Below, piece after piece: positions 26,255-37,343 of a stretch of DNA of 64,000 nt. Source of the stretch: Carya illinoinensis (lineage: Eukaryota > Streptophyta > Magnoliopsida > Fagales > Juglandaceae); assembly GCF_018687715.1 (NCBI RefSeq), contig NC_056755.1, forward strand, positions 40,357,501-40,421,500, given 5' to 3'. The translations under genes and the position numbers were made by a program. Positions within the stretch are counted from its first letter, which is position 1. The number at the start of each line of letters is the position of its first letter. Under the pieces are notes generated by a model. That model was not told where the DNA came from. It was given only the letters and a program-made list of their open reading frames with translations, and searched no databases.

Positions 26255-26917
26255 TAGGGGTGTCAAATTGTGTTAACGGGTCGCGTTCGTGTCGTGTCAA
26301 ATCGTGTTAACGGGTTATATAGGTCAACCCTAACCCGACCCGTTAAGCTTATTGTGTCAAAATCTCAAACCCTAACACGACCCATTAACATAACGGGTCG
26401 TGTCGTGTCAACCCGTTTTGACCCATTAATAAATATTACGAAATATGTTTTTTTTTATAAGTAAACAAATAAATTAAGAAAATATTACGAAATAGGTTAA
26501 TACGACACAATACAACTCATTTTAAACTATTTATATAAATGGGTTGAATAGGCCTGAAATTAACCTTTTTTAACCTGATTAAATTTAGCATAATTTTATA
26601 TAAATGTTAAAATTACAATATTTATAAAAATTATAAAACTAATTATAAGTCCAAAACTACAATCCAAATAATAAAAATATCGAAATTGAAATTCTAATAA
26701 TTTTATTTTTAGATATAAAGGTATAATTGTAACTTTAACTTTCTTAACGTGTCATAACGGGTCAAAACGGATTAACCCGTTATCAACCCGTTAAGCAATC
26801 GTTTTTTAACGGGTCAACCCGTTTTGACCCGAACCCATTAAGGCTAAACCCTAACCCGCTATTATCGTGTCGTGTTCGTATTTGGTTAACGGGTCGTGTG
26901 ACATATTGCCACTCCTA
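26255..26917 (+). mobile_element. Non-autonomous hAT element, family A, copy 1
   Basis: 663-bp element with imperfect terminal inverted repeats, TAGGGGTGTCAA at the left and TAGGAGTGGCAA (reverse complement) at the right. It is flanked by a perfect 8-bp duplication GGTATAGA (26247-26254, 26918-26925), the hAT hallmark. Both ends carry many copies of AACGGGTC and gtcgtgt motifs around an AT-rich core. No transposase is encoded. A sister copy lies at 36730-37343. Confidence 0.92.
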
Positions 26918-26925
26918 GGTATAGA

Positions 26926-27745
26926 TATATATACACACACATACAATTACCCTAACGGCATAACATCACCATAATCTTGAAAACATGGGCGCCAAATGAA
27001 TAAGGGCCATATACATTATGCTACGACTTGTTTGGTGGGATTTTTATTTAGATGTTTGCTATTGATCATCATCATACACACCACACATTATATTTGTTTC
27101 TATTTTTTTTTATTCATACTAAACTAATTGATTTCTTATACTTATCATCTCTACACCACACACCACATATAATTTTTTTATATCTTTTAATCATCATATA
27201 ATTAATTAAAAAAAAAACCCAAATAGTTTTACTTCTTTTTTACAGATTGCATGGGTTGGTAGCTCATATTCTTTCTAAGCAATTTCTCAAGGCATATATT
27301 TTATGTGTGGTGCATACCCATATATTTATATAGAGTTTTACTGACTTTAAATAAAATAAAAAGTCACACCATACGTGATTATTTTTCATATTTTACAAGT
27401 CCTACACCTAATAATTCTAAATCCTAAAATCTAATCCCTAAACTTTTAAAACCTAAAATCTAACTCAAAACCTAAATTCCTAGAACCCAAACCTTAAATC
27501 ATTTTAGGACCACCACCAATTACCACTTCAGCTATCCCTTGGGATTGTGGGAGTTCTTTTCCTAGTGAGTGGGTAGGAATCAAAACCCTAAAATGTACCA
27601 TTGTGGACAATATTCCTCAGGGTGGCCGCCTTTATCCAAAGAAGTTGTCAGGGATCCAACCGTCATGGGGTGGTGGGAAACCTCATGCCAGGGTGAATCT
27701 AGTACATATGTTTCAGTTGGATTTTATTGATTGAGAGTAGTAGGT
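26926..27745. other. Intergenic DNA
   Basis: AT-rich to about 27480, with degenerate telomere-like phrases (aaccctaaa, cctaaaatct) near 27420-27500. Beyond that it has mixed composition with no recognised ORF. Confidence 0.4.
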
Positions 27746-28029
27746 TGTGAAGATTAGTTCCTAGCTTGAATGGAGTTAAACCAAGAGTTCACTCGACATA
27801 TCACTCGAGCAAAGCTCAGACAAGGAATTCGTTTAAGGTTCGCTCGATAATTGGCTCGAGCGAATAGCAGACAAAGAGTTTACTCTATATTTGTATGATA
27901 GTTAGCTCGAACGAAGCTAAGGAAAATAGTTCGCTTGAGTAAACAACAGATAGAAAATTCTCTCAAGTCGTCCTCGACATCTTGCTTGAGCAAATAACCC
28001 AAAAATTTCCCGCCTTAGGGTTTTCACTA

Positions 28030-28107
<78 letters not shown>

Positions 28108-28380
28108 CAATGTATTGAAACAGTTTTTTACAACATAGTGAAAAATAGATAGACAAATTTCAGGAAAATTGAGAGAGAGGCATCTGGAGAGAGATATGGA
28201 GTATGGACCATGAGAAGAGAGAAATCTTGTATTCTCACTATGTATTTCAACTTCCCTTTGAAGAAAAATTTCCTACAACTTCGTGCATGCAGTAAGCACA
28301 TTGTCTAACCAAATAAATTTTACTTTACTATTTTCTCCTTCTCGTTTTCCCAATAGAGAGAGATTAAATGAAGTTACTTC
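27746..28380 (+). mobile_element. Copia-type LTR remnant with a TCGAGC repeat cluster
   Basis: The layout resembles a Copia LTR. A possible TGTGAAGATT start is followed by a U3-like segment holding degenerate repeats of about 65 bp built on ctcgagcgaa/ttcgctcga (27780-27990). A TATA tract comes next, then a U5-like segment with a phrase typical of plant Copia LTRs (cttcgtgcatgcagtaagca, 28280-28299). No target duplication or coding region was found, so the right end is a guess. Confidence 0.4.
28033..28101. repeat. (TA)n microsatellite
   Basis: Long TA tract interrupted once by tacgtaca near 28062-28068. Confidence 0.95.
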
Positions 28381-28635
28381 AATCATCTTTGGAGAACACC
28401 CGGTAGGACTGTTCATCCGGGCCGGATTTTTATCTGACCCAGTCCGAAATCCAGAAAACCGGATTTCGGTTCTGGGTTTCGGCCCGGATGAAACCCGGAT
28501 TATAAAATCCGGACCTACACGGTCCGGATACGGGTTTAAAATCCGGGTACAGTACCCGGATTTACGTATACACAAAACCCAGTTTTATGTTTACAAACCT
28601 AACCTAGTTTTAACTTTACCTTTGTTTCCGCCGCT

Positions 28636-28640
<5 letters not shown>

Positions 28641-28690
<50 letters not shown>
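28641..28690. repeat. (TC)n microsatellite inside the hAT element
   Basis: About 25 TC units. The ORF that reads through it (28283-28765) is a low-complexity artefact. Confidence 0.95.
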
Positions 28691-28694
<4 letters not shown>

Positions 28695-29004
28695 CCCATT
28701 CGAGTTTCTGGCCCCTCTACCAGATTGCAAGGCTGAATCCTTGCTTCGCAGCGTGCTGGAAGTGAATCTCCTAAGCCCCATTCGAGTTTCTGACCAGTTG
28801 AGGGAGGAGGCCGATCGCCAGAGGGAGGAGGCAGCCGTTGGGTGCTTGGGAGAGCTCACGGCATTCCTGTGCTGCTCAAGGACAGCATATCCACCAAGAA
28901 CACGGCTGGGTCGTGCGCGCGCTACCGGGATCGAAGGTACCAGGGGACTCCGTGGATCCAGTTGTTTGTGGTTATTGTAAATGGGTGAAGTATATGCCTT
29001 TTGA

Positions 29005-29290
29005 TATACCAGGGGACTCGAGAGGTTCCTGAACCTCCAGCACCTCTCTATTGCTAACATCGGTGTCTCTTCTCTCGAGCAGTTCCCTCGCCTCCAAAAC
29101 CGGATTCAGTACATCGAGGATCTCGCCTCACTCGCACAGCTGAAGCTGGTCTCGCTGGATCTCTACGAGTGCCCCGTTACGCGACTCAAGGATTATCAAT
29201 CTAGGGTTTTTGGGTTGATAAAATCATTGAAGTATTTAGATAAGATGGATGCGGAGGAGAATGAGCGGCCCGAGTCTGATGACATGACGA
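29005..29290 (+). pseudogene. Captured fragment of an ANP32-related acidic LRR nuclear protein gene
   Basis: One frame, open from about 29005 to past 29286, reads as the C-terminal LRR part of plant ANP32-type proteins. Segments such as FLNLQHLSIANIGVSSLEQF, then RIQYIEDLASLAQLKLVSLD, then LYECPVT and KYLDKMDAEENERPESDD are in the right order. Between the first and second segments about one repeat (some 35 residues) is missing, with the join at an Asn codon. The fragment lies wholly inside the hAT element and lacks the N-terminus and acidic tail, so it cannot make a normal protein. GC content is well above the surroundings. Confidence 0.8.
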
Positions 29291-29481
29291 GTTTTGAAGC
29301 CCGGGTTCAATCCGGAACCCGGAATCCGGGTTTTGAAGAACCCGGATTCATCCGGGTTCCGGCCCATTTATGAACCGGATTAATCCGGTCCGGGTTCAGG
29401 CCCGAATTTGAAATCCGGATTCCGGTTTGGGTCTACCCGGATTTCCGGGTCGGAACCCGGATGAACAGGCCTAACACCCGG

Positions 29482-29868
29482 TAGCTAGGCCAGATGCTTG
29501 GATTTGGTTGGGCTGTTATCTTCGACCATCTTTAATTAATGTCTTGAGAAGGGATGCCGGGATATGTGTTGGAAGGGATCAAATCATCAAAAGGCTACTG
29601 AAAAGTGGAGATCCTTCGTAAGGTTTCAACTTGTTCGTGTTGCACCATGCATGCTCGTTATTTTGGTGGAAAGAGCTTTTAATGAATTGAGATTGTTTTC
29701 TATTTCTTTTCTCTCTCTTCTTTTACTGGAAATCATGTACGACTTTGTATGTAAATTTGATCCTTTATTTTTCAACAAATAGAATAATGCAATGGTTAAC
29801 CTGGTATTGCCTTGTTCAGCTACATATATACTCAGATTGGTCGACACAATATTTGTGCAAGCTTTCAC

Positions 29869-29899
<31 letters not shown>

Positions 29900-31135
29900 T
29901 TGAAAAGATGACCAATATTGTTAAGGACATGACGTCCCACCACTGCCTATGCAACCGTTCACCTGCAAATATTAAGAAAACTATGGTGTGATGCACTTGA
30001 GAATACTCCGATGCTTAAGTCAGTACATTATATCTCTCAAAGATCTAAATTTAGAAGATTTCTTATATTTGGAGTTACCTGGTATATATAGAGAATGCCA
30101 ATTAGACTAGATCATCCTTATATGAGATTACTGTCCTGTGATGTTTATCCTGTGCTGTGTTTATCGACTTAGATCATCTCTATGTAATTGAAACAGTCAC
30201 GTACGTGCATGAGACGTGCTTTTTCCCAAATAAAGTGACATGTAGTGTGCAGATCCCTATTGGACCATTCAGTTCAAGCCTGCTTAATTATAGAGGACTT
30301 TCATACTGGGCTTAAATACAAAATGGACCCTCCAAATATTATTGATTAAGCTGATGTGATATTTTAGCTAGGGCCTGATCCTAATTAATCCAAACTAGCT
30401 ATATATTGAAGTTATGTACTTTAAGAAAGAATTTCAGCCGATGGTAGAATATATTCTTCTCTAGAATATAAAGAGAAGTGATCTATTGCATTTATAGAGA
30501 ACATTGGAATATATATAGGAGTACTTCCTCTAATGAATAATTAGAGAAGAACATATCATCACCCCAAGATGCTGCACGTGGGAGGAAAGTGGAGTTAATT
30601 TGTTGAAATGGCTAAGTAGTACTACTGGCTCCAGCTTGTTAGTGATAGCCTAATGGGTGTGGGTGGGCATCTGGCTAAAAATAGGATGGACTAAAAAGAC
30701 TTGAAGCTCTTGTCAAATAATACTTTTGTCTTAATTATTAATGAGACTTCTGAAACAGAAAACTTCAATGCAGTCGAAGTTGAATATATAAAGATGGTGC
30801 GTGGTTTCGTGCGATGGTGGCAATCGTATATTCAACGGAAGGATTCTATATATCCTTTTTTTAATTTGTTAAAAACTGATCTAATTTTGTAGCCTTGCTT
30901 CTTCTAGCCTTGACTTCTGTTTTTTCAGTAGCCATCTTTGAGGGTTTTCGCCTTAATATCGCCCTTGACTTTGGCACCATCATCTCTTGCAGCTTGGATT
31001 ATCGAGATCATGAACTACTGCATGTAGTAGTACTAGCTAGGTCCTAGCGAAGCGGAAGATATAGATCATGGCTAGATTGCTGCAGTTGTCCTACTTAGAT
31101 CGCCACAAGCAAGACGTACAAATAACACCTATCTA
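29482..31135. other. AT-rich intergenic DNA
   Basis: No gene recognised. The first 300 bases continue the sequence interrupted by the hAT element. A TA/CA tract lies at 29872-29900. Confidence 0.4.
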
Positions 31136-31639
31136 TTGGGTTAGACCACTGCGAGTAGACTCAACAAAATTAAAAAATTTATTTTTTTAAATTTAACTAC
31201 CTTTTAATAATATTAAATAATAAATTTTCTAAATATATCACTATTATATTAAAATATTAACTTTAAAATTTTTATTTATTCTAATTTTAATTATAATTTA
31301 AATATTTATTCGTTATTAAAAAATTATACATTAATTTTTTAACATTTATATTATTCCAACGGATAAAATTTTCTAATGGTATTTTTTTTTACAACGATCA
31401 TATTTTTTTCAACTGATATATTTTTTCAATGGTCATATCTATCTCTAAAATAGATATATTTTTTTCAGCTATATTTTTTCTAACAGCTATATTTCTCTAA
31501 CGGATATATTTTTTTAATGGCTATATTTCTTTAACGGTTATATTCTTCCAATATAAAACATAATATTTTCTCAATAACTTCATTCACTTCAACTGTCTCT
31601 GTGAACCTTTTTTTTTTTTTTCATTTTCTCTCAATAGAT

Positions 31640-32860
31640 TGTTCACTTTTTCACAAAATGACACTCATCAATTTAGATTCTGACGAAAAATTTGAGATAG
31701 CGAGATAACTTATTTTGGAAGAAGAATGATCAAGCTCATGTAGTTCTTCAAAAAAATCATGTAGATTCGTAAGACGCGATCAATTGCAAACCTACCAAAA
31801 TCTTTTTTTCGACTATTTTGCTGATCCTCCATTCTATCCTCACAAATATTTTCGAATGAGGTTTTGAATAAGTTGTTCTCTATTTCTTCATATCCAAGCT
31901 GCGGTAGATGCCCATGAACTTTATTTTATCCAAAGACGAGATAGTTTTAGAAGACTTGATTTTTCTTCCTTCAAAAGAAATAACAGTTACTCTGAGGATG
32001 CTTGCATATGATGTTACGACTAATTTTATGGATGAATATTTAAAGATAGGAGAAACTACCGCAGTAAGAAGCCTAAAAATGTTTGTCAAAGTAGGTATTT
32101 CATTTTTTTTATAAGAGTACTTAAGGAAATCCAACAATGATGACATTGTTAGATTACTCGTAGTTGGTGGGAAACGTAAATTAATTTTCAGGTATGTTAG
32201 GGAGCTTTGATTGTATGCATTGGAAGTGGAAATACTGCCCAACTGCTTGGCATGGTATGTACTCTAGTCATATCCACGAATTGATAATTATTTTAGAAGC
32301 AGTGACTTCTTCTATGGATTTGACATACTTTTTTGGATTACTGGGATCTCATAATGATAAAAATGTACTTGATAGATCATTTATATTTTTTTGCCTTGCT
32401 AAAGGGTGTACTCCGACTATTAATTACACTATTAATGGTCATAACTATACAATGGAGTACTATTTTACTAATGGCATTTATCTACAATGGAAAATATTTG
32501 TTAAAACCATCTCAACTCCCCAAGGAATCAAGCAAAAATAATTTTCTGCACCCCAAGAGTCCACGAGGAAGGATGTGGAGTGTGTTTTTGATGTGCTTTA
32601 AGCATGATTTGCTATAATTCATGGACCTGCACGGTTTTTTCGCATTGAAACACTCAAAGATATTATGATGGCATGTATAATTTTACATAATATGATCATT
32701 GAAAATGAATGGGCTAACGACGGAGAAAAAAAGTTTGAATACGAACAACTAGCAGAAAGCACACATGATCAAGTGTCAAATGGCCCTGCACCTGAATTTA
32801 GCAAGTTCATTCAATGCTATAATGCTCTTAGGGATAGGAAAATCTATTGTCAACTCTAAA
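31640..32860 (+). pseudogene. PIF/Harbinger transposase pseudogene
   Basis: Broken plus-strand reading frames resemble the DDE nuclease transposase of plant PIF/Harbinger elements. Recognisable pieces in order are TLRMLAYDVTTNFMDEYLKI (about 32008-32067), MLGSFDCMHWKWKYCPTAW (from 32194), a segment with GSHND, YTINGHNYTMEYYFTNGIYL, then MMACIILHNMIIENEW (from 32665). The first Asp (GSFD) and second (HND) of the catalytic triad survive. Frameshifts separate the pieces, and two in-frame stops follow the region of the third acidic residue (DVEC). The element is dead. A sequence near 31136 (gggttagaccactgcgagta) may be its left end, but no matching right end was found. Confidence 0.82.
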
Positions 32861-33239
32861 CAGATCTCGTCGAGTAGTTATGTCAACAATATAGTGTCGC
32901 ATAGTGCTATGGTTGTATTAATGTTTGTTATTGTATTGCTGTTTTATAGTTGTATTGGTGCATTAATGTTTTATGGTGTATTTTGTATTAAAGTTTATAA
33001 TTGTATTAAGGAAGCTAACAAACATAAACTTCTCATAATAGATCAAGTAAACATTACTTCATAGAACATAAAATAACGTTAGAGTTAAAAAAGCCAACAA
33101 ACATAAAAGACTCCTAAAATGGCAAATATAATCTGAGGTTCAAAATATCAAATAAACATTACTCCGAAAGATCAAAATATCCAACAAACTACAAATAAAA
33201 CATTGCTAAATAAAATACGTGATAGCTAATTTTTCCTAG

Positions 33240-33860
33240 CACAACTTGCAAGTATTTCCATTTTTGAATAGTATTATTGTAGTATTGGAGGCATGATACT
33301 TGTAATTATCATCATAATTACTACCTTTTCTTTCTTTTCTTCATTTTGTACTTTCTCCTACTCAAGTAGCACACTCTATTTTTGAATACGCACTTTGTCT
33401 TGCCTAAGACTCAGTTCCTCTTACCTAAGGTCGACTTCCTCTGGTTTAAGACACAATATCTTATTGTCATGATCACGTACTTCTTGCATAAGTACAGTTT
33501 TACCCTCTCTAAATTCCTTCATCTCATGTAATACCACGAGAGAATTGGAGTCCGTTATTTCTTTTCTCTTTCGTTTCTCTTTTTCTGCTTTACAGCTCAT
33601 CGGTCAATCCAAATTTGAAGATTGTGCATGAAAATCCTCATATTCGCCTAAATTTACTGAATTTGGTGTTTAACCATTTGAACTTGGTTTTTTCTTCGGA
33701 TTCACTATTTCAATATGTTCCACCCACTTTGGATGGAATCTCAACACGTGCCAACAATGATCAAAATTAAAAGTTTTCTTCTCTAACTCTAGGAACATGA
33801 CATTTGCCTTGCCAATCTACATGCATAAAGCATCATGAAGCTCACAAATATAAACTCAGT
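33240..33860 (-). pseudogene. Second ORF of the Harbinger element (trihelix/NAM-associated-like), decayed
   Basis: On the minus strand a piece reading FNFDHCWHVLRFHPKW (about 33718-33765) matches the conserved F-HCW-L---PKW signature of the SANT/trihelix-type protein that accompanies PIF/Harbinger transposases. It is followed by a charged, coiled-coil-like K/E-rich region with several stops (to about 33340). Its position beside the dead transposase and its opposite orientation suggest one former element. Confidence 0.6.
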
Positions 33861-36142
33861 TTTGAACAATTAAGTAAATATATACGTGTTATTCAACTAC
33901 TGCAATACATGGGGCAAAATAAGTAGCATGTTAAAAATAAACTTAAAAGGTGGAAAACACTTGGATTGTTCCTTCAACTTGGGCCAATTAACCACATAAC
34001 TTATATACTGCTTTTTGAATTGTCGACTATCGATTCATTAGAGATGTGTAGTTACGTAAAGAATCAAATTTTTTGTTTTCCTAAAAATATTTATGAATTC
34101 TTTTCTATAACATCATGTGCTTTTGATCTTTTCCTTGCACTGCATCTAAGGAAACTTCAAGTCATCCCTCCAAAAGCATCAAATCTTCCTCGTTACTAAA
34201 ATTATTACCTCGTTGTGTTTTAAATTATTACCTCGTTGTGTTTTCATCCACTTGGTTCAACCTCATTAACCTCAACTAGGGGTGGAGAGAGTTGCTGTTT
34301 ATTAATCGCATTTGTGGCACCCATCAAAAAGTCATTATTATTTAGAAAATTTGTGAAGTAGGCATTGCGATGAGTGGACTGATATATTCCTAACAAGAGA
34401 TGTGAGAATTTTAAATGAACAGTTTGAACTCTAAAGGTGGAAGATATTTACAAGAATACTCATTACAAATATGAGTTAGTCTATGCTATTTAAAATACAT
34501 GAGTTAGTCTATGCTATTTAAAATACTCAGAGCTACTTATCTTAGATAGAGAGTAAAGAAACCATAGCAGAAACCAAAAGAATTAACAAAGAAAAAAGAA
34601 TGGGAAGTTAACAGTCTAGTTCTGGAGAACTCATTATTAATAAGATTTAACATTATTAATGTCTTGCAGGAACATATCATGAATTGAACTCATTAGGATC
34701 TTTAACTTTCTGCACTCACAAAACTCAATTTCCATGAACATATGCATACACTAGAATACTCATTAGGATCCCCAACATAGATGAAATGCAACATTTTTAT
34801 TTGAATTCATTATGCATTTATGCTCTAGCTTGTTGAATTGATTGAATCATAAAAATTGCGAAGCCACCCGAAAGGCTTAAGAGGCCAGTCCATTGGGGCT
34901 CTTTTGCCACTAATATTGTTACAAACATTTATGCTGGTGGGAAGGAAGCCAATTGATACAAAACATTTACATTTATCACAAAATTCCCCTGGCCAGATAC
35001 TGTATGTTAGGGAATAAATTCAAAGGTCCAATAGAAATCTACAATTCAAAATTAGTGTTTTTTGCATTAATATGAAGGAAAAACAATAAGAAATAAATGG
35101 AAGTCAACTTACATCACCAACCAAGCAACTCAGTCAAATTAACCCATCCATGGAGACATTAGACCAAAAGAAGGTAGAGAATTACAGTTATAGCAACGTT
35201 CCTTAGCAATAATTGAAGGAATTAATAAAATTTCACAATTGCCAAAAGTCTTTAAATACTAAGTACTAGACTTTCAAGCTACTGTCAACTTTCGTACAAT
35301 AAATCATTTCTTAGCCAATGCACTTGAACTTATGGGAGCAAGTTGCATAGGTACAATCTTGAATAAAGAATAAAAATTTTCACCAATTTCTACCCTATAA
35401 CTTGCTTCCATATCCAATCTTTATATCAACAAATAACCCTTTTAATTGAAAGGGAAGTTCTTTGATGTGTGAGCACATGCATACACCAGAATTTCTAATC
35501 TTGATTTTTGATAGCAGATTACTGGTTAAATGATCCTAATGGCTATGTGATTTTGAGAAGTTAACTAGAGTTTCCTCTAATATAAAAAATTGAGAATTTA
35601 TAAGCAATAAGTAGATTACAAGTCAAAGTTCAAGATTATTGGGATGTATCGTTATAAGAAGGTGTTGAGGAAAAGATTTCCTGGGTAATTAAATATAAAT
35701 TATTGGTAGTAATGTCTAACTTGTTTGGATGGCAGATTCTAATTGGTTCCATTAATAAGCCGGCCTCATACTTCTAATGATCCCATAAATTATATTGATG
35801 TTTTGTTTGTTTGTGATGCTGGACATAATAGAGATCATTCTGCATGTTAATTTCAATAGATAATTCACAAGGAATGAAGACAAGAGAATCACCCAAAACA
35901 TAGAGAAAATGACTCGATGTTCAATTCAAAATTATCAAAATCCAAGCATGCCGAAATCAACCCACAAACCAGGCTATAATAGTTGTAAATAGACATAAAA
36001 AATAAATATATAATTAAAGAAATAATCTGCCAAAAATCTGTTCCAAATCAAGTTCAGAATAATTTCTTAAACAATAAATGAAATATTACCATAAAAGGCA
36101 AAAACATTACTAAAAATATGAATTTGGAGGAGAAAATAATGG
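33861..36142. other. AT-rich intergenic DNA
   Basis: No gene recognised. Two short direct duplications are visible: attattacctcgttgtgttt at about 34201-34245 and a 30-bp unit containing gagttagtctatgctattta at about 34470-34525. Host DNA of the nested stack begins at the right edge. Confidence 0.45.
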
Positions 36143-36729
36143 ATTTTTGTGATGCTCTCAACTTCTACCTTCGGAAGGCGAAAATCGAGGCGTCGGGATG
36201 ATAACAACATGGGTCACACACCCCAACAACAAGTGCTAACTGCATGCACATGCAATATGTGTAGGACAAAAGACGCAGCAGATAAGTTATAGTTAATCAA
36301 CTAAGTATCAAAATTGTTAATTACAAATTCACTTAAATACTGGCGTTTCAAAAAGTATTACAGTTATCCAATAAAAGCATGATAAAGCTAAAATATAATA
36401 ACCAAAAATGGAAAATACATTCCAATACTTGAGAAAGTGATCCTCGATCACTCTTCCGGCAGAGCCGCATCCTCAGGCTCTATCTTGTCATTTGTATCAA
36501 AATCTATGGTACCATGAAATGATACTGCAGAGTGTAAAATACCGTCAGATTGTGAATTTCAGTAACAACCCAAACAACCCAAGAGATAAAAATGCATTAA
36601 TGCAACCAACAATTATGCATGCATATGATGAAATATGCATGATACCCAAAACATCATTTTCTCCAAACATGAATATTTTCCAACGCACATCAAAATCCCA
36701 GTTGGAACAAAAATCAAGTCCATTAAAAT

Positions 36730-37343
36730 TAGGGGTGTCAAATCGTATTAACGGGTCGTGTTCGTGTCGTGTCAAAGCATGTATATTATACTATATAGGT
36801 AAACCCTAACCCGACCCGTTAAGCTTATCATGTCAAAATCTCAAATCCTAACACGACCCACTAACATAACGTGTCGTGTCATGTCAACCCGTTTTGACCC
36901 ATTAATGAATATTACTAAATAGGTTTACATGACACAATACGACCCGTTTCAAATTATTTATATAAATGAGTTGAATAGACCTGAAATTAACCTGTTTGAC
37001 TTAATTAAATTTAACATAATTTTTTGTAAATATTAAAATCACAATATTTATAAAAATTATAAAACTAACTATAAGTCTAAAATTATAATCTAAACAATAA
37101 AAATATCGAAATTAAAACTCTAATAATTTTACTTTTGGGTAGAATGGTATAATTGTAATTTTAAGTTTCTTAACGTGTTATAACGGGTCAAAACGGGTTG
37201 ACCCGTTATCAACCTGTTTAGCAATCATGTATTAACGAGTCAATCCGTTTTGACCCAAACCCATTAAGAGTAAATCCTAACCCGCTATTATCGTGTCGTG
37301 TTCGTGTTGGATTAACGGGTCGTGTAACAAATTGCCACCCCTA
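36730..37343 (+). mobile_element. Non-autonomous hAT element, family A, copy 2
   Basis: 614-bp sister of the element at 26255-26917, with ends TAGGGGTGTCAA and TAGGGGTGGCAA (reverse complement) and a perfect 8-bp duplication ATTAAAAT (36722-36729, 37344-37351). It has the same repeated AACGGGTC/gtcgtgt ends and AT-rich core. It is inserted inside LTR family Y. Confidence 0.93.

Larger units (their letters stand above)
28404..29473 (+). mobile_element. Gene-capturing non-autonomous hAT element, family B
   Basis: 1070-bp element with inverted ends TAGGACTGTTCATCCGGG (left) and TAGGCCTGTTCATCCGGG (right, reverse complement). It is flanked by the perfect 8-bp duplication ACACCCGG (28396-28403, 29474-29481). 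Both subterminal zones are packed with ccggat/atccgg motifs. The interior is unlike typical MITE filler: a (TC)n tract, then GC-rich gene-like sequence including an ANP32-type fragment. No transposase is present. It is thus a hAT counterpart of Pack-MULEs. Confidence 0.92.

Noticed and set aside
28283..28765. 160-codon ORF across the left end of the hAT element
   Set aside because: It combines flanking DNA, the TIR-proximal repeats and a (TC)n tract; low-complexity artefact.
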